NCBI RefSeq assembly: GCF_013410565.1
Contig: NZ_JACCFO010000001.1
Coordinates: forward strand, 372,001 to 436,000
Direction of reading: 5' to 3'
DNA length: 64,000 nucleotides
Origin: Streptomonospora nanhaiensis
GTDB taxonomy: Bacteria > Actinomycetota > Actinomycetes > Streptosporangiales > Streptosporangiaceae
The position numbers and the translations under genes are program-made. The notes below the pieces were generated by a model. It searched no databases. It was not told the origin of the DNA and worked only from the letters and a program-made list of their open reading frames with translations. The number at the start of each line of letters is the position of its first letter. The stretch's first letter is position 1. Below are positions 1-8,427 of this stretch, piece after piece.

Positions 1-10
1 CCGCCGCGCG

Positions 11-454
11 ATGATGAGCGACGAGCGCGACTCCTGCCGCGCCGCCCTCGACGGCGAGGTCCCGGTCGCGCCCAGCCCCACCGAGCACCTGCGCGCCCCC
101 CACCTGCCCTACGCGACCGGCCAGCAGCGCACGACCCGCTTCCTGCACGTGTGGGCGGCCCTGAGCACCCCGCTGCTGATCTGCGCGCTGGGCGCCATGC
201 TGTTCCTGCAGGGCACCTACACCGCGCCCGCGATGATCGGCGTGGTCCTGGTGTTCGCCATGGTCGACGCCATGGCCCGGCGCAAGCTCATGCCGTTCCT
301 GACCGGCCTGGCGGTGCTCGTACTGGCCGTGGGGGTGGTGGCGGGCATCATCGCCGCCTTCGCCGCGGACTGGCGCATCGCGCTGCTGGTGCCCACCGGT
401 GTGGTGGTGGCCATCCTGCTGTGGGTCAACGTCCGCGACCTCATCCGCGGCTGA
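11..454 (+). CDS. Small multi-pass membrane protein, possibly 5'-truncated by the window edge
   Basis: The product is 147 aa. A hydrophilic N-terminus of about 45 residues is followed by roughly four hydrophobic segments (about 48-66, 70-88, 95-118 and 122-143) that end in a short charged tail, so it should be an integral membrane protein. A basic ARRK stretch between segments two and three suggests a cytoplasmic loop. I recognise no family motif. Two consecutive ATG codons (11 and 14) can serve as starts, but the frame is open to the left edge, so the true start may lie outside the window. No neighbour on the same strand helps to assign a role. Confidence 0.65.
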   Translation: MMSDERDSCRAALDGEVPVAPSPTEHLRAPHLPYATGQQRTTRFLHVWAALSTPLLICALGAMLFLQGTYTAPAMIGVVLVFAMVDAMARRKLMPFLTGLAVLVLAVGVVAGIIAAFAADWRIALLVPTGVVVAILLWVNVRDLIRG

Positions 455-533
455 ACCGCCCGTCCAGCCGCGTCCCGCCCGCGCCGCCCCGCCGAGCCCG
501 GCCCGGCCGGCCCCGGGCGGGGCCGCGCGCCGC

Positions 534-1223
534 TCAGCCCTCGGCGCCGGGCAGGCCCGAGGCGCGGACCGTGATGTTGAGCCGGCCCGCCTCCAGCCCG
601 ATACCGGGCGGGGCGGTGCCCGGCCGGGTGCGCGGCACCCCGTGGTAGGCCAGCCGCGAGGGGCCGCCGAAGACGAACAGGTCGCCGCTTGCCAGCTCCA
701 CGTCGGTGTAGGGGCGGGTGCGGGTCTCGGTGTTGCCGAACCGGAACACGCACGTGTCGCCCAGGCTCAGCGACACCACCGGGGCGTCGGCGCGCTCGTC
801 GCGGTCCTGGTGCATGCCCATTTTCGCCTCGGCGTCGTAGAAGTTGACGAGCGCGACGTCGTAGGGCGGGCTCCCGGGCGCGGGCGGGCTCCCGTAGGCG
901 GCGGCCACGCCCTCGCGCGCCAGGCGGCCCAGCAGGTCGGGGAAGGGCCGCACCGGGCTGCCGTCGGGCAGCGTCCGGGAGTACCGGTAGGGCTCCCAGT
1001 ACCAGCCCAGCGCCGCCATGCGCACGCTCATCAGCCCGCCGCGCGGCATGCGGTGGCGGCGCATGCCGGCCGGGCCGCTCGCCCACTCCCGGCACAGCGC
1101 CACCAGGTCGCGCTGGGCGGCGGTGTCGAGCCACCCCGGCACGTGCACCGCGCCGGGCGCCACCTCCCGGGGCGCGCCGCCGAACAGGTCGAGGCTCCCA
1201 CCTGCGGCGTTCATCCCGTCCAT
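534..1223 (-). CDS. alkB: AlkB-type 2-oxoglutarate/Fe(II)-dependent DNA dealkylase
   Basis: The protein is 229 aa, close to E. coli AlkB. It carries the Fe(II) site HxD (H138, D140) in the context NFYDAEAKMGMHQDRDE, the distal His (H194, in LAYHGV) and the 2-oxoglutarate-binding arginines in RLNITVR (R214, R220). AlkB enzymes remove alkyl groups such as 1-methyladenine and 3-methylcytosine from DNA by oxidative demethylation. Two in-frame ATGs exist, at 1223 and 1214; the later one has better spacing from GGAGG, so the start could be nine bases shorter. A perfect palindrome lies 7 bp upstream of the first start. The gene is divergent from corA and appears to be monocistronic. Confidence 0.9.
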   Translation of the reverse strand: MDGMNAAGGSLDLFGGAPREVAPGAVHVPGWLDTAAQRDLVALCREWASGPAGMRRHRMPRGGLMSVRMAALGWYWEPYRYSRTLPDGSPVRPFPDLLGRLAREGVAAAYGSPPAPGSPPYDVALVNFYDAEAKMGMHQDRDERADAPVVSLSLGDTCVFRFGNTETRTRPYTDVELASGDLFVFGGPSRLAYHGVPRTRPGTAPPGIGLEAGRLNITVRASGLPGAEG

Positions 1224-1229
1224 GCCTCC

Positions 1230-1246
1230 ATCCGACCACGTCGGAT
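1230..1246. promoter_or_regulatory. Perfect palindrome upstream of alkB, candidate operator
   Basis: ATCCGAC-CAC-GTCGGAT has two perfect 7-bp arms around a 3-bp spacer and ends 7 bp before the first alkB ATG. That position suits a repressor site overlapping the transcription start. The binding protein is unknown; no regulator is encoded next to it. Confidence 0.45.
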
Positions 1247-1486
1247 TGCTCCTCCACAACACGGGTACCGGTCGGCCAGACGTCCGGGAGGCCGGAAAGG
1301 CCGGACAACAGGCAGTCCAGGTAGGATGGAGGCGCGTTGTGCACGTGAATGCGGAACCCCGGGAGGTGAGGCCGATGAGCCAACCTCCCAGTACGGCCTG
1401 AAGCCGCGCCAGATCCGCGCGGTCTCCGGGCCGCCGTGCGTCCCGAGGCCGCTGCCCGCCGACCTCGACACAGCAGGGGTGTTCCC

Positions 1487-2662
1487 ATGGCTCAACGCAA
1501 CCCACTCGCCTGGCTGCCCAGCATCCGCGACGCCCAGCAGGCCCGCCGCTCCGCCCGCCCCCAGCCCCCCGAGCAATCCATGGACCCCCGGGCCGACCAC
1601 CGGCGCCCGGCCGACGACACCCCTCCGGTGCAGGACAGCGTCATCGACGCCGCCGTCTACGTCGACGGCCGCCGCCAGGAGGGCCCCACCGACATCCTCG
1701 ACATCGCCGACCTCCACCGCCGCACCCCCAGCCACGCGGGCGCCCTGGCCTGGATCGGCCTGCTGCGCCCCTCCAGCTCCCAGCTCCTGGCGGTGGCCGA
1801 CGAGTTCGGCCTGCACGCCCTGGCCGTCGAGGACGCCATCGTCGCCCACCAGCGGCCCAAGCTGGAGCGCTACGACGACACCCTCTTCGTCGTCCTGAAG
1901 TCCGCCCGCTACCTGGACGCCGCCGAAGAGGTCGAGTTCGGCGAGATCCACCTGTTCGTCGGCAAGCACTTCGTCATCACGGTGCGGCACAACGACGCCC
2001 CCGACCTCTCGGTCGTGCGCAAGCGCCTTGAGGACGAGCCCGAACTTTTGGCGCGCGGCCCCGAGGCCGTGCTCTACGCCGTGCTCGACGCCGTGGTCGA
2101 CGGCTACGCCCCCGTCGTGGCCGGGCTGCAGAACGACATCGACGAGATCGAGACCCAGGTCTTCGCCGGCGACCCCGCGGTCTCCCGCCGCATCTACAAG
2201 CTCTCGCGCGAGGTCATCGAGTTCCAGCGGGCCGCCCAGCCGCTGCTGCCCATGCTGCGGTCGCTGGGCGAGGGCTTCGAGAAGTACGACACCGACGAGG
2301 AGCTGCGCCGCTACCTGCGCGACGTCGCCGACCACGCCACCACCGTCGCCGAGCGGGTCAGCGGGTTCCGCGACATGCTGCAGAACATCCTCACCGTCAA
2401 CGCCACCCTGGTCACCGAGGCCCAGAACGACGAGATGCGCCGCGTCACCGAGGCCAGCTACCTCCAGGGCGAGCAGGTCAAGAAGATCTCGGCGTGGGCG
2501 GCGATCCTGTTCGCGCCCAGCCTGATCACCGGCGTCTACGGCATGAACTTCACCCACATGCCCGAACTCGAGTGGGTCCTGGGCTACCCCTGGGCGCTGG
2601 TGCTCATGGTCGGCATCAGCGTCGCGCTCTACGTGGTCTTCAAGTGGCGCAAGTGGATGTGA
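1487..2662 (+). CDS. corA: CorA-family Mg2+/Co2+ transport protein
   Basis: The 391-aa protein has the CorA layout: a large acidic and helical cytoplasmic domain followed by two C-terminal transmembrane helices. The signature GMN motif is present in VYGMNFTHMPE at about residue 350, at the end of TM1, and TM2 runs into a basic tail ending KWRKWM. CorA forms a pentameric channel for Mg2+ (also Co2+ and Ni2+) uptake. The ATG at 1487 is preceded by AGGGG at good spacing; an upstream in-frame GTG would add 17 arginine-rich residues without family support. A strong hairpin follows directly, so the gene is probably transcribed alone. Confidence 0.93.
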   Translation: MAQRNPLAWLPSIRDAQQARRSARPQPPEQSMDPRADHRRPADDTPPVQDSVIDAAVYVDGRRQEGPTDILDIADLHRRTPSHAGALAWIGLLRPSSSQLLAVADEFGLHALAVEDAIVAHQRPKLERYDDTLFVVLKSARYLDAAEEVEFGEIHLFVGKHFVITVRHNDAPDLSVVRKRLEDEPELLARGPEAVLYAVLDAVVDGYAPVVAGLQNDIDEIETQVFAGDPAVSRRIYKLSREVIEFQRAAQPLLPMLRSLGEGFEKYDTDEELRRYLRDVADHATTVAERVSGFRDMLQNILTVNATLVTEAQNDEMRRVTEASYLQGEQVKKISAWAAILFAPSLITGVYGMNFTHMPELEWVLGYPWALVLMVGISVALYVVFKWRKWM

Positions 2663-2672
2663 CCGCGCCGGC

Positions 2673-2700
2673 GGTGCCCGCCGCCCGCGCGGCGGGCACC
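2673..2700 (+). terminator. Hairpin terminator after corA
   Basis: A 12-bp GC stem (GGTGCCCGCCGC / GCGGCGGGCACC) with a CCGC loop begins 10 bp after the corA stop codon. No U-tract follows, as is usual in high-GC actinobacteria. Confidence 0.7.
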
Positions 2701-2720
2701 GTGCCGACCGTGCCCGGCTA

Positions 2721-3653
2721 GGTCCTGTTTTTTGAAAGGTCTGCGGGGCGGGCTGGTCTTCGGTAATCCTTGGGATCCATGGTCCGACGCCATGAACTCA
2801 CCGACGCCGAGTGGGACCTGCTCGCCCCGCTCATGCCCGCCCACCCCCGCAAAGGCAAGCGGTGGGCCGACCACCGCCGCGTCATCAACGCCATCCTCTA
2901 CCGCACCAGGACAGGCATCCCCTGGCGCGACCTGCCCGAACGCTACGGCCCCTGGGAAACCGCCGCCGGACGCCACCGCCGCTGGTGCCTGGACGGCACC
3001 TGGCAGCGCATCGCCGACCGGCTGCGCATCGACGCCCTCACCGGCGCCGAACTCACCGCCGGTATCGACTCCACCGTGATCCGCGCCCACCACCACGCCG
3101 CCGGAGCCCCAAAAAAGGGGAGGCGGCCCGGGACGAAGGGGACAGGGCCCAAGCACTCGGGCGCTCGCGGGGCGGCTGGTCCACCAAGCTCCACCTGATC
3201 GCCGACACCCGCCGGCGGCCGCTGGTCCTGGCCCTCACCCCCGGCCAGCACGCCGACACGGTGATGCTGCGGCCTCTGCTGGAGCGGCTGCGCCTGGCGC
3301 GCTCCGGGGGGCGGGCGCGCACCCGCCTGGACCGGTTGCTGGGCGATAAGGCCTACTCCAGCCGCGCCAACCGGTCCTACCTGCGCCGGCGCAAGACCAA
3401 GGCGACCATCGCCGAGCCCGCCGACCAGCGGGCCAACCGGCTGCGGCGCGGTTCGGCGGGCGGCAGGCCCCCGTCCTTCGACCGGGAAGCCTACCGCTTG
3501 CGCAACACCGTCGAGCGCGCGATCAACCTGCTCAAGCAGAACCGCGCGGTGGCCACCCGCTATGACAAGCGGGCCGTGATCTTCGAGGGCACCGTCCAGG
3601 TGGCCTCGATCAGAATCTGGCTGCGCGACCTTACCCGTTCAACAAACACTGCC
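2721..3653 (+). mobile_element. IS5-family insertion sequence (IS427-like group)
   Basis: The element of about 933 bp is bounded by imperfect inverted repeats: left GGTCCTGTTTTTTGAA and right, reverse complement, GGCAGTGTTTGTTGAA. It sits in a CTAG tetranucleotide present on both sides (2718-2721 and 3653-3656), consistent with a TA or CTAG target duplication. It encodes one DDE transposase in two overlapping frames. It lies between corA and the VWA gene, and its right end coincides with the VWA stop codon. Both ends and the transposase motifs are intact, so the copy may be active. Confidence 0.85.
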
Positions 3654-3656
3654 TAG
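2779..3656 (+). CDS. IS5-family transposase made by -1 ribosomal frameshifting
   Basis: Frame one (2779-3198) begins MVRRHELTDAEWDLL, the usual IS5/DUF4096 N-terminus, and holds the first catalytic Asp in GIDSTVIRAH. The rest lies in the -1 frame and ends at 3656, with the second Asp in LLGDKAYS and the catalytic Glu in RNTVERAINLLKQ. The canonical slippery heptamer A_AAA_AAG lies at 3111-3117 in the correct phase, so slippage would give one transposase of about 292 aa. The stop codon TAG is formed by the flanking CTAG target rather than by the element itself. The upstream TTG at 2770 is an alternative start. Confidence 0.88.
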
Positions 3657-4870
3657 CCGCGGTCGGCGGCCTGCTCCTCCTCGACCCAGGCGGCCAGCGA
3701 CCGCCCCTGGATCGCGGCGGCCATCAGGTCGGGGAACCGGTCGGGGGTGCAGGCGAACGCCGGCACGCCCATGGCGGCCAGGGCGGCGGCGTTGTGGCGG
3801 TCGTAGGAGGGCGCGCCCTCGTCCGACAGCGCCAGCAGCACCACCACCTGCACGCCGGCGGCGGTCATGGCGGCCACCCGGCGCAGCATCTCCTCGCGGA
3901 CCCCGCCCTCGTAGAGGTCGCTGATCAGCACCAGCATCGACTGCGAGGGCCGGGTGATCAGCCCCTCGCAGTAGGCCAGGGCGCGGTTGATGTGGGTGCC
4001 CCCGCCCAGCTGGGTGCCGAACAGCACCTCGACGGGGTCGCTGAGCTGCTCGGTGAGGTCCACGACCGAGGTGTCGAACACCACCATCGAGGTGCGCAGC
4101 GACCGGATGGAGGCCAGCACCGCGCCGAACACCCCGGCGTAGACCACCGAGGCCGCCATCGAGCCGCTCTGGTCGATGCACAGCACCACGTCGCGCTGGA
4201 CGCCCCGGCTGCGCCGGGCGTAGCCCACGAGGTTCTGCGGCACCACCGTGCGGTGCTCGGGCAGGTAGTGCTGGAGGTTGCGGCGGATGGTGCGGTCCCA
4301 GTCGATGTCGGCCACCCGGCGCGGCCGGTGGGTGCGCGCCGAGCGGTCCAGCGCGCCCTGCACCACCGCGCGGGTGCGCTGGGCCAGGCGCTTCTCCAGG
4401 TCCTCCACGACCTTGCGCACGACCATGCGCGCGGTCTCGCGCGCCTGCTCGGGCATGACCTGGTTGAGGGAGAGCAGGGTGCCCACCAGGTGGACGTCGG
4501 GCTCCACCGCCTCCATCATCTCCGGCTCCAGTAGCAGCCGGTCCAGGCCCAGCCGCTCCATGGCGTCGGCCTGCATCACCCGCACCACGCTGGTGGGGAA
4601 GTACCGGCGGATGTCGCCCAGCCAGTTGGCCACGGCCGGGGCCGACCCGCCCAGGCCGGCGGAGCGCGGCCCGCCGCGCCCGGCGGGTGCGCCGCCGGAG
4701 CCCTGGTCGTAGAGGGCGGCCAGCGCGCCGTCCATGCGCTGGTCGGCCGCGTTCAGCTCGGCGAAGGCGGGCGCGGCGGCGCCGCCCAGGACCAGCCGCC
4801 ACCGGCGCAGCCGCTCGGGCTGGTCCTCGGGTGGGGCGAGGGCGGTCGAGGTGTCGCTGTGGTCGGTCAT
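3653..4870 (-). CDS. VWA (CoxE-like) domain protein of the MoxR/SWIM cluster
   Basis: This 405-aa cytosolic protein has a helical N-terminal half and a C-terminal von Willebrand A domain. Its MIDAS motif is visible as VVLCIDQSGSM (DxSxS, near residue 230), with the downstream GGGTHINRA threonine motif and an LISDLYEGG aspartate. VWA proteins of this type pair with MoxR ATPases, as with YehP beside YehL in E. coli, and are thought to act in metal-dependent protein assembly. The gene is last in the five-gene minus-strand run, 87 bp after the DUF5682 gene. Its TAG stop overlaps the CTAG where the IS5 element inserted. Confidence 0.85.
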   Translation of the reverse strand: MTDHSDTSTALAPPEDQPERLRRWRLVLGGAAAPAFAELNAADQRMDGALAALYDQGSGGAPAGRGGPRSAGLGGSAPAVANWLGDIRRYFPTSVVRVMQADAMERLGLDRLLLEPEMMEAVEPDVHLVGTLLSLNQVMPEQARETARMVVRKVVEDLEKRLAQRTRAVVQGALDRSARTHRPRRVADIDWDRTIRRNLQHYLPEHRTVVPQNLVGYARRSRGVQRDVVLCIDQSGSMAASVVYAGVFGAVLASIRSLRTSMVVFDTSVVDLTEQLSDPVEVLFGTQLGGGTHINRALAYCEGLITRPSQSMLVLISDLYEGGVREEMLRRVAAMTAAGVQVVVLLALSDEGAPSYDRHNAAALAAMGVPAFACTPDRFPDLMAAAIQGRSLAAWVEEEQAADRG

Positions 4871-4957
4871 CGGGGGGTGCGCGGCGGCCGGCGGGGCGTG
4901 CCGGCCGCCGCTGCCTCCTCTCGGGGTCGGCGGGGCGAAGGGGCGGGGGAGGGGCGG

Positions 4958-7330
4958 TCAGGCCGGGACGGGTGCGGTCACGCCGAGCAGTTCGGCCACC
5001 GCGGCCACCGCGGGCGCGGCGCGCGCGGGGTCGAGGTCGTCGGCGGGGTCGTCCTCGACGGAGCCGGCGGCCTCGCCCAGGCGGCTCACCTGGTCGCCGA
5101 TGGCGCGGCGCTCGGGCGCGGCGAACGATCCGAAGGTGCGCCGCACCAGCGGCAGGACCTCGGTGAACGCCTCGCCGGACAGGCCGGCGAGCCAGGTGTC
5201 CACCACCTCCAGCAGCGCGGTGTCGTGCACCAGCAGCAGCCCGCTGCCCGAGAGGAAGCCCTCCAGCCAGGCGGCGGCGCGCGCCGGCTCCACCCCGCGC
5301 GAGGTGGCCCGCGTCATGCGCAGCGCCAGCGCGGAGTCGTCGAGCCGGCCGGCGTCGTGCAGGATGCGGTTGGCCCGCCCCGCCACCCGGCCCGGCGCGG
5401 ACTCCCGCACCGCCACCGCGCCCAGGGCGTCCAGCCAGTCGGCCTCGGCCTGGCCGCCCAGCAGCACGGCGGCGCCCTGCACGGCGTCGACCGCCTTGAC
5501 CATGGCCGCCGCCGCGGCGTCGTCGAGCCCGGTGAGGGCCGGGACCAGCCCGGTGCACACCCGCGCCAGCAGTTGGGCGGCCACCCGGTGCAGCGCCGCG
5601 GAGTCGCTCTTGCGGACGTCGCCGTAGCGCACCGAGCGGGCCAGCGGCGGCAGGGCCGCCATCAGCCGTTCGATGTCGGTGTCCTCGGCGGCGCGCGCGG
5701 TCAGCGCGGCCAGGACCCCGCCGATGGCGTCGGTGAGGTCGGCGTGCAGGCACTTCTCGGCCAGTGCGGTGAGCGTGGGCAGGTCGGCCTCTGCCGCGCG
5801 GGCCCGCACGCGGGCGGTGGCGGCGGACTCCACGTCGGTGCCCCACACCCCGGCCTCGATCAGCGAGAGGTCGAGTTCGGGGGCCCACACCAGGTGCCAG
5901 GACTCCCGGAAGGTGCCCTTGGAGCCCGTGGCGCCGCGCTGGGGGGTGCCCCAGTTGACGCCCAGCAGCCGCAGCCGGTGCAGCAGCACGCTGCGCCGCC
6001 GGCCGTTGTCCTCGCGCAGGTCCAGGTCGAGGTCGCGCGGGGTGGCCGAGGGCTGCAGCCGCACCCGCTTCTGCTGGGCGGCGAGGTCGCGCTGCAGCGG
6101 CACCATGGGCGTGTGCTCGGGCACCGAGCCCAGCCGCTCGCCGACGACCATGTCGCGGTGCAGCACCTCGGCGCGCGTCCGCGCGCCCTCGCACAGCACC
6201 GACTCCACGGCGTCGGCGACCTCCTCCAGGCCGGCCAGCGGCCGACCGCGCAGCACGGCCAGGGTCTGGGTCAGCCGCACGGCCTCGATGACGTGGGCGG
6301 AGGACACCGCGTGGTCGCGCTCGCGCAGCAGCCGCCCGGCCTCGGCCAGCCACCTCTCCACCGGGCGGTCGGGCGCGGTGAAGAGGTGGTGGTACCAGCC
6401 GGGCGCCCGCACGCCGGCGCGGTAGCCCGACGCGGCGGCCAGCCGGCCGTGGGTCCAGGGGATCCACGTGGCCGCGACCTTGGCCTTGGGCAGCCCGCGC
6501 AGCACGGCGGTGTCGTCGGAGACGCGGGGGTGCTCCAGCAGCGCCGGCACGTGCCAGGCGCCGCAGACCACGGCGATGCGCCGGTGGTCCTCGCGCAGCG
6601 CCTTGCGCAGCACCTGGCGCATGTGGGCCTCGCGGCGGGCCTCGCGTTCGGCGGCGGCGCCGGTCAGGCCGGTGCCCAGTTCGGCCCGCACCGCCGCCAT
6701 GGCCTCGGCGATCGCGGGGAAGGGCGAGGGGGTGTCGGGGCCGGTCTCGCGGCCCTCGACCACCTCGTCCCACCACCGCTCGGGGTCGTCGTAGCCGGCG
6801 GCCTCGGCGAGGACGCCCAGCGGGTCGGTGACGCGGCGCTCGGCCTCGTCGCCGGAGTCGGGGGCCGCCGCCGGCAGCGGGGTGTCGGCGCCCTCGGGGG
6901 CCGGGACCTCCGCCGCGCCGGGGCCGGCCCCGCCCCCGCAGTCGGACGCCGCGCCGCCGGAGTCCTCGCCGGCCTCCGGCTTGGGCTCGGCCTCGGGCTC
7001 GGCGAGGGTGTGGGCCGCCGGAAGGTCGCAGAAGCGGACCTCGACGCCGTTGCGGGCGGCGTAGCTCAGCGCCACCCACTCCGGGGAGAACACCGCGAAC
7101 GGCCAGAACGCCGCCCGCGCCGGCTCCCCGGGCACGTAGGCCAGCAGCGCCACCGGCGGCTCCAGGCCCTCGCCGACCAGCCCGGTGAGCTGGTCGGCCT
7201 CGGGCGGACCCTCGATGAGCACGAGGTCGGGACGCAGCCGCTCAAGCTCGGCCGCCACCGCGCGCGCCGACCCCGGGCCGTGGTGGCGCACCCCCAGGAC
7301 GTGCACGCGGTCGGTGTCGACGCGCGCCAT
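4958..7330 (-). CDS. DUF5682-family protein
   Basis: The 790-aa protein starts MARVDTDRVHVLGVRHHGPG and fits DUF5682 proteins that accompany MoxR and VWA genes. Two His-containing motifs, VRHHGPGS near the N-terminus and VVCGAWHVPALL around residue 260, with LVLIEGPP between, recall the TraB/ChaN/EreA fold; that comparison is mine and is weak. An acidic low-complexity linker follows residue 100. The C-terminal two-thirds is helical, with no membrane segments. The ATG overlaps the stop of the MoxR gene by one base (TGATG), indicating translational coupling. The biochemical activity is not known. Confidence 0.8.
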   Translation of the reverse strand: MARVDTDRVHVLGVRHHGPGSARAVAAELERLRPDLVLIEGPPEADQLTGLVGEGLEPPVALLAYVPGEPARAAFWPFAVFSPEWVALSYAARNGVEVRFCDLPAAHTLAEPEAEPKPEAGEDSGGAASDCGGGAGPGAAEVPAPEGADTPLPAAAPDSGDEAERRVTDPLGVLAEAAGYDDPERWWDEVVEGRETGPDTPSPFPAIAEAMAAVRAELGTGLTGAAAEREARREAHMRQVLRKALREDHRRIAVVCGAWHVPALLEHPRVSDDTAVLRGLPKAKVAATWIPWTHGRLAAASGYRAGVRAPGWYHHLFTAPDRPVERWLAEAGRLLRERDHAVSSAHVIEAVRLTQTLAVLRGRPLAGLEEVADAVESVLCEGARTRAEVLHRDMVVGERLGSVPEHTPMVPLQRDLAAQQKRVRLQPSATPRDLDLDLREDNGRRRSVLLHRLRLLGVNWGTPQRGATGSKGTFRESWHLVWAPELDLSLIEAGVWGTDVESAATARVRARAAEADLPTLTALAEKCLHADLTDAIGGVLAALTARAAEDTDIERLMAALPPLARSVRYGDVRKSDSAALHRVAAQLLARVCTGLVPALTGLDDAAAAAMVKAVDAVQGAAVLLGGQAEADWLDALGAVAVRESAPGRVAGRANRILHDAGRLDDSALALRMTRATSRGVEPARAAAWLEGFLSGSGLLLVHDTALLEVVDTWLAGLSGEAFTEVLPLVRRTFGSFAAPERRAIGDQVSRLGEAAGSVEDDPADDLDPARAAPAVAAVAELLGVTAPVPA

Positions 7331-8427
7331 CAGCGGCTCACTTCGCGGCAGGCGCGGTAGAAGCCGTCCCACCCGTCGCGCTCGCGCGCCACGGTCTCCA
7401 GGTACTCCCGCCACACCACGGAGTCGGAGACGGGGTCCTGCACCACGGCGCCGTGGATGCCCGCGGCGACGTCGGCGGGGCGCAGGGTGCCGTCGCCGAA
7501 GTGCGCGGCCAGCGCGATGCCGTTGGTGACCACCGAGATCGCCTCGGCGGTGCTGAGCGTGCCGCTGGGCGACTTCACCTTGGCCTTGCCGTCGGTGGTG
7601 ACGCCCTGGCGCAGCTCGCGGAAGACGGTCACCACGCGGCGGATCTCGGCCAGGCTGGTGGGGACCTCGGGCAGCTCCAGCGAACGGCCGAGGTCGGCCA
7701 CGCGCCGGGTGACGATGTCGATCTCCTCGTCGATGGTGGCCGGGACCGGCAGCACCACGGTGTTGAAGCGGCGGCGCAGCGCGCTGGAGAGGTCGTTGAC
7801 GCCGCGGTCGCGGTCGTTGGCGGTGGCGATCACGTTGAACCCGCGCTGGGCCTGGACCTCCATGCTCAGCTCCGGGACCGGCAGCGCCTTCTCCGACAGG
7901 ACGGTGATCAGCGCGTCCTGGACGTCGGAGGGGATGCGGGTCAGCTCCTCGACGCGGGCCAGGCGGCCGTCGGCCATGGCGGTCATGACCGGGCTGGGCA
8001 CCAGCGCGGCCTCCGAGGGCCCCTCGGCCAGCAGCCGCGCGTAGTTCCAGCCGTAGCGGATGGCCTCCTCGGCGGTGCCGGCGGTGCCCTGGACCAGCAG
8101 GGTGGAGTCGCCGGAGATGGCCGCCGCCAGGTGCTCCGACAGCCAGGTCTTGGCGGTGCCGGGCACACCCAGCAGCAGCAGCGCGCGGTCGGTGGCCAGG
8201 GTGGCCACGGCGATCTCCACGACGCGGCGGTGGCCGATGTACTTGGGGGTGATCTCGGTGCCGTCGTCGAGCTTGCCGCCCAGGATGTACTGGGTGACGG
8301 CCCACGGCGACATCCGCCACCCCGGCGGGCGCGGGCGGGAGTCGGCGCGTTCGAGCGCGGCCAGCTCGTCGGCGTAGCTCTGCTCCGCGTGCGGCCGCAG
8401 CGCGGCCCCGGTGGCGGGGTGGCTCAA
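7330..8427 (-). CDS. MoxR-type AAA+ ATPase (YehL-like)
   Basis: The product is 365 aa. Walker A is GVPGTAKT at 87-94; the Walker B region is degenerate (RLARVEELTRIPSDVQ), and sensor 1 with the arginine cluster is seen in ATANDRDRGVNDLSSALRRRF. MoxR ATPases act as chaperone-like remodellers with VWA partners. The start is inferred as TTG at 8427: it overlaps the upstream stop in a TTGA junction and has AAGGAG at good spacing, while no ATG lies nearby in frame. The next internal candidate, in WRMSPWAV, would lose only an unstructured N-terminus. It is coupled to both neighbours. Confidence 0.87.
   Translation of the reverse strand: MSHPATGAALRPHAEQSYADELAALERADSRPRPPGWRMSPWAVTQYILGGKLDDGTEITPKYIGHRRVVEIAVATLATDRALLLLGVPGTAKTWLSEHLAAAISGDSTLLVQGTAGTAEEAIRYGWNYARLLAEGPSEAALVPSPVMTAMADGRLARVEELTRIPSDVQDALITVLSEKALPVPELSMEVQAQRGFNVIATANDRDRGVNDLSSALRRRFNTVVLPVPATIDEEIDIVTRRVADLGRSLELPEVPTSLAEIRRVVTVFRELRQGVTTDGKAKVKSPSGTLSTAEAISVVTNGIALAAHFGDGTLRPADVAAGIHGAVVQDPVSDSVVWREYLETVARERDGWDGFYRACREVSR

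Noticed and set aside
3639-7079. Open frame of 1146 codons antisense-shifted to the VWA and DUF5682 genes
   Set aside because: Arg/Gly/Pro-rich composition, no domain, and fully overlapped by two genes with clear families; a product of high third-position GC.
4859-7360. 833-codon plus-strand frame opposite DUF5682
   Set aside because: Low-complexity Gln/His/Gly-rich translation typical of the reverse strand of a high-GC gene.
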